Notes under the pieces: model-generated
What the model was told of the DNA's origin: nothing
Seen by the model: only the letters and a program-made list of their open reading frames with translations
Databases searched by the model: none
Source of the DNA: Tissierella_A sp964489715
GTDB lineage: Bacteria; Bacillota; Clostridia; Tissierellales; Tissierellaceae
Assembly (NCBI GenBank): GCA_964489715.1
Contig: CAZBAK010000002.1
Span: forward strand, 13,851-77,850
Reading direction: 5' to 3'
DNA length: 64,000 nt
Translations under genes and position numbers: made by a program
In this document: positions 17,089 to 24,442 of the stretch, in pieces
Position numbering within the stretch: position 1 is the stretch's first letter
Layout of the letters: each line of letters starts with the position of its first letter

Positions 17089-18405
17089 TTATTCTTCCGC
17101 CATTTTACTTGGATTGTCCATTATCCCTAAAAATACAGCTAGGCCTGTATCTTTATCTAGGATACTATATACAAATGGCCTGTTAAAGTCTATAGTTGGC
17201 GATAGACTTGTAACATCTATTTGAGCTTCTACAACACTTGCAGCCTCAGTACCCTCTTCATCTACCTTGATATATGTCTTTTGAATCATCTTTGATAGAT
17301 ATATATTGCCACTACTTTCTCCCATCTTTTCTAGGCTATTTACCTGTGGGTCAAATATTCTTTCTATTCCCATATCTTTTAAATCATTATCCAATCTATT
17401 CTCAAAGCTTACTTCAAACTTTGGCAGTATAATATTTAGTCTCTCTTTTTCTATACTATTTATCCTTTTACCTATCTCTTCCATATCTAATCCCTTTACA
17501 TAATCCCTAATATCAATTCCTTCCCTTGGCATTAAGGCCATAAAAGAGTATCTACTATCCTTATAGGGAAGTACTATAAGTGATTCTTCTTCATTTATTA
17601 TGCTTTTAACTTCAAATGTATTAGACATCTTTTCAACTTCTAGGGAATCATTTTCCAAGAAGAAATCTCCCCTAAAGCTCTTATCTTTAGGGAAGGGCGT
17701 TTCCCATTTAGCATCAAAATATATAGTTGAAAATAAGTACATTACAGTCTTTTCATCTATTTGATCTAGCATCTTATTTATTTTTGAATTTGTAGCATCC
17801 CTTACCCACTGGTTTATAAGCTTGGGAGCTTCCTTATTTTCAAAGTCAATTTTATAGGCTCCAGCCCCATAATAGTTTTTATTCTTTTGTAAAAAATCAT
17901 CCTTGGCTTTAAAGTCTCTGTCATACCATATAGAGTTTGATATATTAAAACTTGTATCTCCTTCAACTTCACTTATTTCTCCTATTAAATCTCTATAGTA
18001 GCGATTTAACTCTTCTCCCTTAGTGTCATCCTCATTAATAGCTAAAAATATCTCTTCCCTAGCTTCTTTATCTGCCCCATTTGCTAGTAGACCTAAGGCC
18101 AAGTAAACTGGTATAGGTGAATAGACAGGGTTTTCATCTTCTAAGAGTCTTTCAAATAAGTCTAAGGAAAATTCAAGCTTTCCTTCTATAAAACTTTCAG
18201 GCAAGTCACCTGCTAGTTGACTATTTTCTTCCTCAAAATCCTCCATTAGGTTTTCAGCAAAAACACCATCTAGCTTTGGATCGTCACTATTTTCAATCTC
18301 CTGAACTACTGGAAACATATATCTTAGTATAAAGACTAGTAGTATGGCAACTACTATGGTTATAGCTATTACAATAAGCTTCTTATTAGATTCTTCCAAA
18401 TCCAT
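17089..18405 (-). CDS. Membrane-anchored serpin (serine protease inhibitor)
   Basis: Serpins trap proteases by a suicide mechanism. Seen: one N-terminal membrane segment (about residues 9-29), an acidic linker, then a full serpin domain of about 360 residues. The reactive loop hinge reads EEGTEAAS, which fits an inhibitory serpin, and the C-terminal signature FNRPFVYSILD is present. Counting from the hinge glycine (P15) places P1-P1' at Thr399-Ser400. The anchor implies display outside the cell. The ATG at 18405 is only 2 nt from its GGAG site, so the TTG two codons later is also possible. The gene stands alone between inverted 30-bp repeats. Bacterial serpins are patchily distributed, so transfer is plausible. 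Confidence 0.93.
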   Translation of the reverse strand: MDLEESNKKLIVIAITIVVAILLVFILRYMFPVVQEIENSDDPKLDGVFAENLMEDFEEENSQLAGDLPESFIEGKLEFSLDLFERLLEDENPVYSPIPVYLALGLLANGADKEAREEIFLAINEDDTKGEELNRYYRDLIGEISEVEGDTSFNISNSIWYDRDFKAKDDFLQKNKNYYGAGAYKIDFENKEAPKLINQWVRDATNSKINKMLDQIDEKTVMYLFSTIYFDAKWETPFPKDKSFRGDFFLENDSLEVEKMSNTFEVKSIINEEESLIVLPYKDSRYSFMALMPREGIDIRDYVKGLDMEEIGKRINSIEKERLNIILPKFEVSFENRLDNDLKDMGIERIFDPQVNSLEKMGESSGNIYLSKMIQKTYIKVDEEGTEAASVVEAQIDVTSLSPTIDFNRPFVYSILDKDTGLAVFLGIMDNPSKMAEE

Positions 18406-18470
18406 CTCTCCTTTTTATTATTTACATACTATAACACCTATACCCAGGGACAAGTTTTTTTAATAAAGAA

Positions 18471-18500
18471 AAAAGCCGGGAGATCTAAGATCTCCCCTAC
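18471..18500 (-). repeat. 30-bp palindrome-containing repeat, right copy
   Basis: Exact inverted copy of 17022-17051, 65 bp upstream of the serpin start. Read on the minus strand it is a perfect palindrome followed by GGCTTTTTT, so it could also terminate incoming transcription before the serpin. Confidence 0.9.
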
Positions 18501-18550
18501 TTGTAATAAAGCTACTTGTAGTAAAGGTCAGTGTAAAGGTCAGTTTTTAG
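18497..18550. repeat. Short tandem repeats beside the right palindrome
   Basis: CTACTTGTAATAAAG and CTACTTGTAGTAAAG are direct 15-bp repeats (18497-18526), followed by two GTCAGT blocks starting at 18527 and 18539. No gene is seen here. Confidence 0.6.
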
Positions 18551-18619
18551 TTGGCTTTTGATCTCTAGAGTAAATTAAAACATTTTACACTATGTAGACT
18601 AAAACAATAAATAGACAAC

Positions 18620-18652
18620 AAAATAGTCTGGTGAGCTTCACCAGACTATTTT
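18620..18652 (-). terminator. Intrinsic terminator of psuK-psuG
   Basis: AAAATAGTCTGGTGA pairs perfectly with TCACCAGACTATTTT around a 3-nt loop, directly downstream of psuG. Confidence 0.85.
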
Positions 18653-18666
18653 CAATCAAATGTCTT

Positions 18667-19584
18667 CTATAATTTAGCAAGTTCTACTGCAATTTTAGCT
18701 CCAACTTTTGCATTGTTGTATACCAGCTCTATATTTGCATCTAAACTATCTCCCTTTGTTATATCCTTTACCTTTGCCAGTAAGAAAGGAGTACTATCTT
18801 TTCCCTTTATTCCTTTTTCCTTAGCTTCTTCTACAGCTTCTTGAATTGCTCCATTGATAAGATCATAATCCATTTGGAACTCTTCTGGAATTGGATTTGC
18901 TACAACTACTCCCCCATGAAGATTTAAATCCCACTTTGATTTTAAAACTGATGCTATATCTCTTGGAGATCCTATATTATAATCTACTCCAAATCCACTT
19001 TTTCTAGTATAAAAAGCTGGAAGTTCGTCCACTCCAAATCCTATTACTGGAACACCAGCTGTTTCAAGATATTCCAATGTAAGGCCTATATCAAGTATTG
19101 ACTTAGCTCCTGCACAAACTACTGCTACATCTGTACTTGCAAGTTCTTCCAAGTCTGCTGATATATCAAAGCTCTCCTCTGCACCTCTATGAACTCCACC
19201 TATACCTCCTGTAGCAAACACCTTAATACCTGCTAGATGGGATAATATCATAGTTGCCGCAACAGTTGTTGCTCCGTCTTTTTTGCTAGCTACAATAAAT
19301 GGTATATCTCTTCTTGAAGTTTTAACTACATCTTCACCTTTTTTTCCAAGATATTCTATCTCATCTTTAGTAAGACCTACCTTTAGTTTACCATCTAGTA
19401 TTGCAATAGTAGCTGGAACTGCTCCATTTTCTCTTATAATTTCCTCTACCTTTAATGCTGTCTCAACATTTTTAGGATATGGCATACCATGTGAAATTAT
19501 TGTGGACTCTAAAGATACCACCGCTTTACCTTCTTCTAAGGCTAAAGCTACCTCTTCATTAATATCTAAATATTTTTCTAACAT
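18667..19584 (-). CDS. psuG: Pseudouridine-5'-phosphate glycosidase
   Basis: PsuG splits pseudouridine 5'-phosphate into uracil and ribose 5-phosphate by breaking the C-C glycosidic bond. Seen: ALALEEGKAVVSLESTIISH near the start, GMPYP, the conserved VFATGGIGGVHRGAEE block with the metal-binding region, and NPIPEEF. 305 residues is the usual length. ATG overlaps the last 7 nt of the upstream kinase gene, so the two are translationally coupled. Together with PsuK it forms the complete pseudouridine catabolic pair. Assignment is firm. Confidence 0.95.
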   Translation of the reverse strand: MLEKYLDINEEVALALEEGKAVVSLESTIISHGMPYPKNVETALKVEEIIRENGAVPATIAILDGKLKVGLTKDEIEYLGKKGEDVVKTSRRDIPFIVASKKDGATTVAATMILSHLAGIKVFATGGIGGVHRGAEESFDISADLEELASTDVAVVCAGAKSILDIGLTLEYLETAGVPVIGFGVDELPAFYTRKSGFGVDYNIGSPRDIASVLKSKWDLNLHGGVVVANPIPEEFQMDYDLINGAIQEAVEEAKEKGIKGKDSTPFLLAKVKDITKGDSLDANIELVYNNAKVGAKIAVELAKL

Positions 19585-20525
19585 AATTGAACTTCCTCCA
19601 GTTTTTTTTCTATATTTTTTATACTCATATTGGGATTTATAGTATCTTCATGACTTAGTGCTAAAAGTGATGCTCCAATTCCAAGCCTTGCCCTTTCCTT
19701 TATATCCAATCCCTTGATATGTCCATAGGCAAGTGCAGCTATAAAGGAGTCTCCTGCTCCTGTAGCATTTGTTATATTGGTCTTTTTCGCCTTTAATCTC
19801 TGAATCTTCTTGCCATCACTAAAGACTACTCCATCTTTAGAAAGTGTGATAAATACATTTTCTACTCCTTTAGAGTGAAAGAAGTCTATGGCCTTTTCTA
19901 TATCTTCATGGTCTTTTATTTCCATGCCAGTTAGTATTTCAGCTTCTATCTTATTAGGTTTTATAGTATTAAAAAGTCCTATTAGATCCCTTACCTTTTT
20001 AGCCTTTTCACTAGAAACTGTGTCTAAAAAGAAATCTGTGTTTTTAAAGTTATTTAAGATATACTCTATACTATCCTTTGGAATATTTGTATCTATAACA
20101 CAGACCCTAGAGTTTTCGATCTTTTCTCTTTTACTCTCTATGAATTCTATATCCATTTTCTCAATATTGTCCATGCTAGATAGGGCTATTTCCATATCCC
20201 CTTCACCATCTAGTATAGAAAGATATATAGAGGTGCTTTGATCTTCCAATATTAAAGTGTCTTCTAGATTTAGGCCAATCTCCTTTGACTTATTTAATAT
20301 CAATTCTCCATAGGGGTCATCACCTATTATAGATATCAAGTGAGTATCTACTCCAAGCCTAACTAGATTTTCAGCTATATTTCTTCCTACCCCACCAAGA
20401 GATGTCTTTACATTGCCAATATTAGAATCATGATAGATCAGATCTTTTTTAGGTATACCAAGGATGTCAATATTAGTTCCTCCTACTACAGTTATATATT
20501 CATCTTTGATTTTTATATTTTTCAC
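19578..20525 (-). CDS. psuK: Pseudouridine kinase (PfkB family)
   Basis: A PfkB-type sugar kinase that should phosphorylate pseudouridine at the 5' position, giving the substrate for PsuG. Seen: N-terminal VVGGTNIDI, the glycine pair TSLGGVGRNIAENLVRLG near 41-58, and the catalytic anion-hole motif NATGAGDSF with the base aspartate near 259-267. The 315-residue length fits PsuK. The specific substrate is inferred from the overlap with psuG. Start is uncertain: the GTG at 20525 directly abuts the GAAGGAAG site, and the next codons at suitable distance are AUA, so the exact first residue should be checked. Confidence 0.88.
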   Translation of the reverse strand: MKNIKIKDEYITVVGGTNIDILGIPKKDLIYHDSNIGNVKTSLGGVGRNIAENLVRLGVDTHLISIIGDDPYGELILNKSKEIGLNLEDTLILEDQSTSIYLSILDGEGDMEIALSSMDNIEKMDIEFIESKREKIENSRVCVIDTNIPKDSIEYILNNFKNTDFFLDTVSSEKAKKVRDLIGLFNTIKPNKIEAEILTGMEIKDHEDIEKAIDFFHSKGVENVFITLSKDGVVFSDGKKIQRLKAKKTNITNATGAGDSFIAALAYGHIKGLDIKERARLGIGASLLALSHEDTINPNMSIKNIEKKLEEVQLC

Positions 20526-20622
20526 CTTCCTTCTATCTGATTTATAATCTTTACTTGATTAATATGAAGCTAGCATAAATTTTCTACATTATATCTACAT
20601 TATATCATAATTTAGATTGGGA

Positions 20623-20662
20623 TATGAAAAAACCTTTATATTTATATAAAGGTTTTTTCATA
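20623..20662 (-). terminator. Intrinsic terminator of the sigma-factor operon
   Basis: TATGAAAAAACCTTTATA and its perfect complement form an 18-bp stem with A- and T-runs, just downstream of the YfjL-like gene. Confidence 0.85.
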
Positions 20663-20668
20663 TTATTT

Positions 20669-21508
20669 TTATTTACTATCTTCCTCAAATTCTTCTATTT
20701 CTTCTTGCTTTTTTTCATCTTCCACTCTATAAAAGATCTTTGTTTCTTTTATGTTTTCTTCTACTCTTTCTTCTAAGTTTTCTGCATATATATCTTGGTA
20801 TAAAAAATCTCTTATCATTAGGGAAGCCTGTTCTTCATTCTCAGGCTGATTTTCATAGTTCTCTGATCTAGCTTCATTTAAATCAATTTCTATATGATAG
20901 AAGGGAATATCTTCCCTATCAAATAAATTCTTTATTTCAAGAAGTTTTTCTGCCATGACTTTTGAATTTCTAGTCTCTCTTTCAAGGCTTACTGTTACCC
21001 TTCCTAGGCTTTTAGCTAGCTCTTTTATATCATATACTCCATCTATCTCCAAATAGCTAAGATCATCATTTTTATCTATAAAATTTCCAAAGATAAATTC
21101 TCTTTCTTTAAGCCCCATCTTAGGCATGATTTTATTTTCCACTAACTTGCTGTATTCTTCATTTATTCTCTGCCAAGTATTCCACTTGCTCTCTACTGCA
21201 TCTTCATAACTATCGTACTGGAGCTCCCCCCTCCAATTGTAGCTCATCTCAAAATGAGTATCTATACTCCTATTAGATCTAGCTTCTACAAGATATCTTC
21301 CATCTTTAAAATTATAATATGCATCTTCAACCCTTAAATCTAGATCACTATACTTCTCTTCTATATCTCTACTTGCTGCCCTATTTGCAAGTATCTTTGA
21401 AAGAGGATTTCCAACAAATCCATTTGCTATAAATAAGACTAGTCCTATAAGAACAAGGGCTAGGACCCCTGCAGCTATTCTTTTGTTTTTACTTCTTTTA
21501 GTTTTCAT
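20669..21508 (-). CDS. Membrane-anchored YfjL-like protein in an ECF sigma operon
   Basis: A 279-residue protein with one membrane segment (about residues 13-31) and an extracytoplasmic domain of about 240 residues containing aromatic and acidic stretches (DAYYNFKDGRYLVEARSNRS), ending in a Glu-rich tail. This resembles YfjL-type proteins of unknown function that are often encoded after an ECF sigma factor and its anti-sigma partner. I choose the ATG at 21508, which follows GGGAGGACAATT and overlaps the end of the anti-sigma gene by 11 bp, rather than the upstream ATG. It may sense or transmit an envelope signal; that is inference. Confidence 0.7.
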   Translation of the reverse strand: MKTKRSKNKRIAAGVLALVLIGLVLFIANGFVGNPLSKILANRAASRDIEEKYSDLDLRVEDAYYNFKDGRYLVEARSNRSIDTHFEMSYNWRGELQYDSYEDAVESKWNTWQRINEEYSKLVENKIMPKMGLKEREFIFGNFIDKNDDLSYLEIDGVYDIKELAKSLGRVTVSLERETRNSKVMAEKLLEIKNLFDREDIPFYHIEIDLNEARSENYENQPENEEQASLMIRDFLYQDIYAENLEERVEENIKETKIFYRVEDEKKQEEIEEFEEDSK

Positions 21509-22043
21509 AATTGTCCTCCCTTCCAAAGGCATAGTTTAGGAAAAAGCCTATGATTAAGCCAAGACCACAAAGTCCTGTATAAATTACTGACCAGTAGATA
21601 GGTATAACTATTATATTTCTTAAGCCTAGTCCCATGATTCCTTCACCTATATACTGGATTAAGAGCCATATATAGGAAAAAGTAAATAGACCAAGAAGAA
21701 GCAAATATGACCTTTCTCTTAAGGCAAAATATCCTAGTATGCCAACCCCAGGCATGATCAAGATGTTGTAAAATATTCCCATAGTATTTGATAAAGCAAG
21801 CCCCAACATTGATACTATAACACTTGCAATTAATAGGACTATAAAAATTTGTTTTTTTATTTTCTTTAAAAGCTTTTTTTCATCCATCTCTATCTCTCTA
21901 TTTTCAAAGGAGTTATAAAGTTCTCTACATTCTCTGCAGTTCTCTATATGTTCTTCTACTAACAAGATGCTGGCTTCACTTGCTACCCTATCCTTTACAA
22001 GAGGAATTAGGTCTAGGCAAACATCACATGAAATTTTATTCAT
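21498..22043 (-). CDS. Zinc-finger anti-sigma factor, membrane bound
   Basis: Holds its cognate ECF sigma factor inactive at the membrane until an envelope signal arrives. Seen: an N-terminal cytoplasmic ZAS zinc-finger with HIENCREC (H-x3-C-x2-C) near residues 33-40 and an upstream CDVC pair, then about four membrane segments from residue 63 to the C-terminus. There is no long external domain, so sensing may involve the membrane segments or the YfjL-like partner. ATG at 22043 has better spacing to AAGGAGGG than the ATG two codons earlier. It overlaps the sigma gene by 8 bp and the next gene by 11 bp, a tight three-gene unit. Confidence 0.85.
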   Translation of the reverse strand: MNKISCDVCLDLIPLVKDRVASEASILLVEEHIENCRECRELYNSFENREIEMDEKKLLKKIKKQIFIVLLIASVIVSMLGLALSNTMGIFYNILIMPGVGILGYFALRERSYLLLLGLFTFSYIWLLIQYIGEGIMGLGLRNIIVIPIYWSVIYTGLCGLGLIIGFFLNYAFGREDNYEN

Positions 22044-22536
22044 AATCATAACCCTCCTTTATAAGACTATCTCTTAATTTCTTTTTAGTACGAAAATCTA
22101 TAACCCTTGCAGATCCTTGAGATATATTAAAGTGATTAGCTATTTCATAAAAAGAATATCCCTCTATTCTCATCATAACAATCTTACTTGTTCTCCTATC
22201 TTCTTCTTGTAAAAGTTCCAAGATCCGTCTGGTGAGCTCACCTTGGGCTGCAGCTTCTCCTGGAGAAGGAGCTTCTGAAATATAGACCTTCATAAAGAGT
22301 TCAAGGGGTATTGTAGCTTTTTCCTTTCTAAGATACTCATACCACTTGTGCCTTGCAATTGAAAACAACCAGGTTTTTATATCAGAATCCCCTCTAAATT
22401 TAGGCAGGGACCCTAGGGCACTTAGAAATGTCTCTGATAGCAAATCTTCAGAAAGGGCTCTATCATGAGTGATACTTATTAGATATATAAATACATCTTT
22501 TTTATATTTTTCATATAGATCTTTTATCAAAAGCAT
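22036..22536 (-). CDS. ECF-family RNA polymerase sigma factor
   Basis: A 166-residue group IV sigma factor. Seen: region 2 with DRALSEDLLSETFLSALGSL and TWLFSIARHKWYEYLRKE, and region 4 with a helix-turn-helix GYSFYEIANHFNISQGSAR near 135-153. ATG follows AAGGGTGATC. It heads an overlapping operon with its anti-sigma factor and a YfjL-like protein. A TTGTAAC block 50 nt upstream resembles the -35 of autoregulated ECF promoters. Divergent from the CWB2 surface protein, so cell-envelope regulation is plausible. Target genes are unknown. Confidence 0.92.
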   Translation of the reverse strand: MLLIKDLYEKYKKDVFIYLISITHDRALSEDLLSETFLSALGSLPKFRGDSDIKTWLFSIARHKWYEYLRKEKATIPLELFMKVYISEAPSPGEAAAQGELTRRILELLQEEDRRTSKIVMMRIEGYSFYEIANHFNISQGSARVIDFRTKKKLRDSLIKEGYDYE

Positions 22537-22561
22537 ATGATCACCCTTTCATAGTATTAGT

Positions 22562-22586
22562 GTATATATGGGTATTAATGTTACAA
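22562..22586 (-). promoter_or_regulatory. Possible autoregulated ECF promoter
   Basis: On the minus strand TTGTAAC (22586-22580) is followed about 17 nt later by CACTAA, in the right place ahead of the sigma gene. The -35 is similar to the AAC-containing elements of several Bacillus ECF promoters; the -10 is not conserved enough to be sure. Confidence 0.35.
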
Positions 22587-22699
22587 GAATTTAAAATATA
22601 TTTATTTTTTTCATACACAAGTCTAGTGGATATATGTATTTATCATACTATCATAAGACAGTAAATATCTTCTTTATTTCTTTAAATAACAATGAACTC

Positions 22700-22728
22700 T
22701 TGTTGCAAAGATTTCTCTTTGATATAAT
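22700..22728 (+). promoter_or_regulatory. Promoter of the CWB2 surface protein
   Basis: TTGTTG (22700-22705) and TATAAT (22723-22728) are spaced by 17 nt, about 45 nt before the TTG start of the gene. Its position supports the downstream start codon. Confidence 0.6.
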
Positions 22729-22774
22729 TGACTATAGGCAGTATATAACTTTAATACTAAAAAGGAGGATCTCT

Positions 22775-24334
22775 TTGAAGAAATCTAGAAAATTATTTTG
22801 TTTACTAATTATAGTATCCTTAGTACTCTTAGGAAAAACAAATACATATGCTTCATGGACAAATTTTAAGGCTAAAAGATTATATGGTAATTCTCGGGTA
22901 TCAACTTCAATTCAAATAGCTAAAGAATCCTATACCAGTGCAAGAAATGTTGTTTTAGTAGGATATCATGGAGAAGTAGATGCCCTAACAGGATCACTCT
23001 TTGCTAAATCAAAAGATGCTCCTATTATCTTTGTAAGTAAGGGGCAAGTTGGAAACATAAAAAAACTTCTTAGCCAATTACAGACAAAAAATGTCTTTAT
23101 CCTAGGTGGGAAAAATGCTTTTTCTCAAGAATTAGAAGCTGAATTCAGAGACTATAATCCTAAAAGATTAGAAGGTAAAAATAGATTTGATACAGCTGTA
23201 AAATTGTCTAAAGAAGCTCTTGGTAGTTCTAGCCATGAAGTTTTTTTAAGTTTAGGAGTAGATGATTATGCAGATGCACTGGCTATAGGACCCATTTCAG
23301 CTGGAAGAAATATACCCCTGCTCTTAAGTACAAGAACTAGGCTCCCCAAGGAGAGTTTAGAAGCTATAAAATCTATGAATGTTAAGAAGGTAAATATAAT
23401 AGGCGGTCCAAATGCCATCTCTCCAGAAATTGAAAATCAACTAAAAGCTCTCCAGATCACTACTAACAGGATATCAGGAGATTCTAGAGAACTTACAGCT
23501 ATAAATATTGCAGAAAAATTCAATCCTAACTTTAAAAATATAGTAGTTGCAAATGGCTGGAACTTTGCTGACGCAGTGGCTGGAGGATATTTTACAGCTA
23601 AGAATAATGGGGTACTTTTACTAAGCAATAAAGATAGGATCAACATCAATACCTTAAATCTCATTAAGGAAAAGAAGACAGATCTCTTTGTTTTAGGTGG
23701 ACCCAATACAATTTCTGACAAAACTATAAGGGATATAGACATATACTTAAATACCTTTAAGGTCTCCAATGAGAGGGATCTTAGATCTCTATTAGCCAAT
23801 AAGCAAGTAGCTGGAGTTGAAATAACAAACTCTATAAATATATCCTCCCCTCTAGAGGTAAATCACCCTCTCACTATAGAAGGCAATAATAATACTATCA
23901 ATGTTACAGGACTAGCTGGTATTGAAGTTTATGGGGATAATGTAAAGATAAGTAACTTAAGTGTAGAAAATTCTACCTTTGATAATATACTCTTTAGAAA
24001 TGTAAGTGGTGGAGAGTTAAATAATGTAAGCTTAAAAAATGCAGGAGAAGAAGGCCTATATGTGGACTCTTCCATAGTCACAGCCAATAATATAGAAACC
24101 ATAGCCAATAGTCGTGCAGGAATAGCAGTTTATCACGATAAGGCAAGTAACTACAAACTTCCAAGCCTAAGAATAAATGGAAGTCATAATCACAAGAGCA
24201 AGCCCAACCATACTAGTCCTGCCATAGTAATCTTAAATAGCAAGACCAATCCCAATTGGGTTATAGCTAAGGGCTATAGTGAGAGAACTTCTTCCTATGG
24301 AGATTACTGGGAGTATAGATTTTTCAGTCATTAA
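22775..24334 (+). CDS. Secreted CWB2 cell-wall protein with a beta-helix-like domain
   Basis: A surface protein that should bind the wall through three CWB2 repeats, the module that anchors clostridial S-layer proteins to an anionic polymer. Seen: signal peptide about residues 1-27 (ending NTYAS), then three repeats, each with a RL/RISG-R-T-A opening (KRLYGNSR, KRLEGKNRFDTA, NRISGDSRELTA), an ADAL/ADAV motif and a GGxNAIS-like close. Residues from about 330 on contain NNTINVTG, NVKISNLSVENS and similar short beta-rich repeats, fitting a right-handed parallel beta-helix. The start is the TTG at 22775, 7 nt after AAAGGAGG. Divergent from the sigma operon. Ligand unknown. Confidence 0.9.
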   Translation: MKKSRKLFCLLIIVSLVLLGKTNTYASWTNFKAKRLYGNSRVSTSIQIAKESYTSARNVVLVGYHGEVDALTGSLFAKSKDAPIIFVSKGQVGNIKKLLSQLQTKNVFILGGKNAFSQELEAEFRDYNPKRLEGKNRFDTAVKLSKEALGSSSHEVFLSLGVDDYADALAIGPISAGRNIPLLLSTRTRLPKESLEAIKSMNVKKVNIIGGPNAISPEIENQLKALQITTNRISGDSRELTAINIAEKFNPNFKNIVVANGWNFADAVAGGYFTAKNNGVLLLSNKDRININTLNLIKEKKTDLFVLGGPNTISDKTIRDIDIYLNTFKVSNERDLRSLLANKQVAGVEITNSINISSPLEVNHPLTIEGNNNTINVTGLAGIEVYGDNVKISNLSVENSTFDNILFRNVSGGELNNVSLKNAGEEGLYVDSSIVTANNIETIANSRAGIAVYHDKASNYKLPSLRINGSHNHKSKPNHTSPAIVILNSKTNPNWVIAKGYSERTSSYGDYWEYRFFSH

Positions 24335-24368
24335 ACTTTTATAGACAATTTAAAATCTTTCAAAAGTT

Positions 24369-24402
24369 AAAAGGAGCTGATTAGCTAATCAGCTCCTTTT
24401 GT
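24369..24402. terminator. Bidirectional terminator
   Basis: AAAAGGAGCTGATT-AGCT-AATCAGCTCCTTTT, a perfect stem with A- and T-runs, between the convergent CWB2 and antiporter genes. Confidence 0.9.
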
Positions 24403-24442
24403 ATCTTTAATTTTAAATCTACTTATAATCCAAAGCTTACTC

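Noticed and set aside
22634..22774. Longer N-terminus for the CWB2 protein
   Set aside because: The extra 47 codons lack a ribosome binding site, overlap a good promoter, and would bury the signal peptide that starts at the TTG 22775.
23777..23789. Third copy of the serpin-flanking palindrome
   Set aside because: Only 13 bp (GATCTTAGATCTC) match, and they lie inside the CWB2 coding sequence, where they encode ordinary residues.
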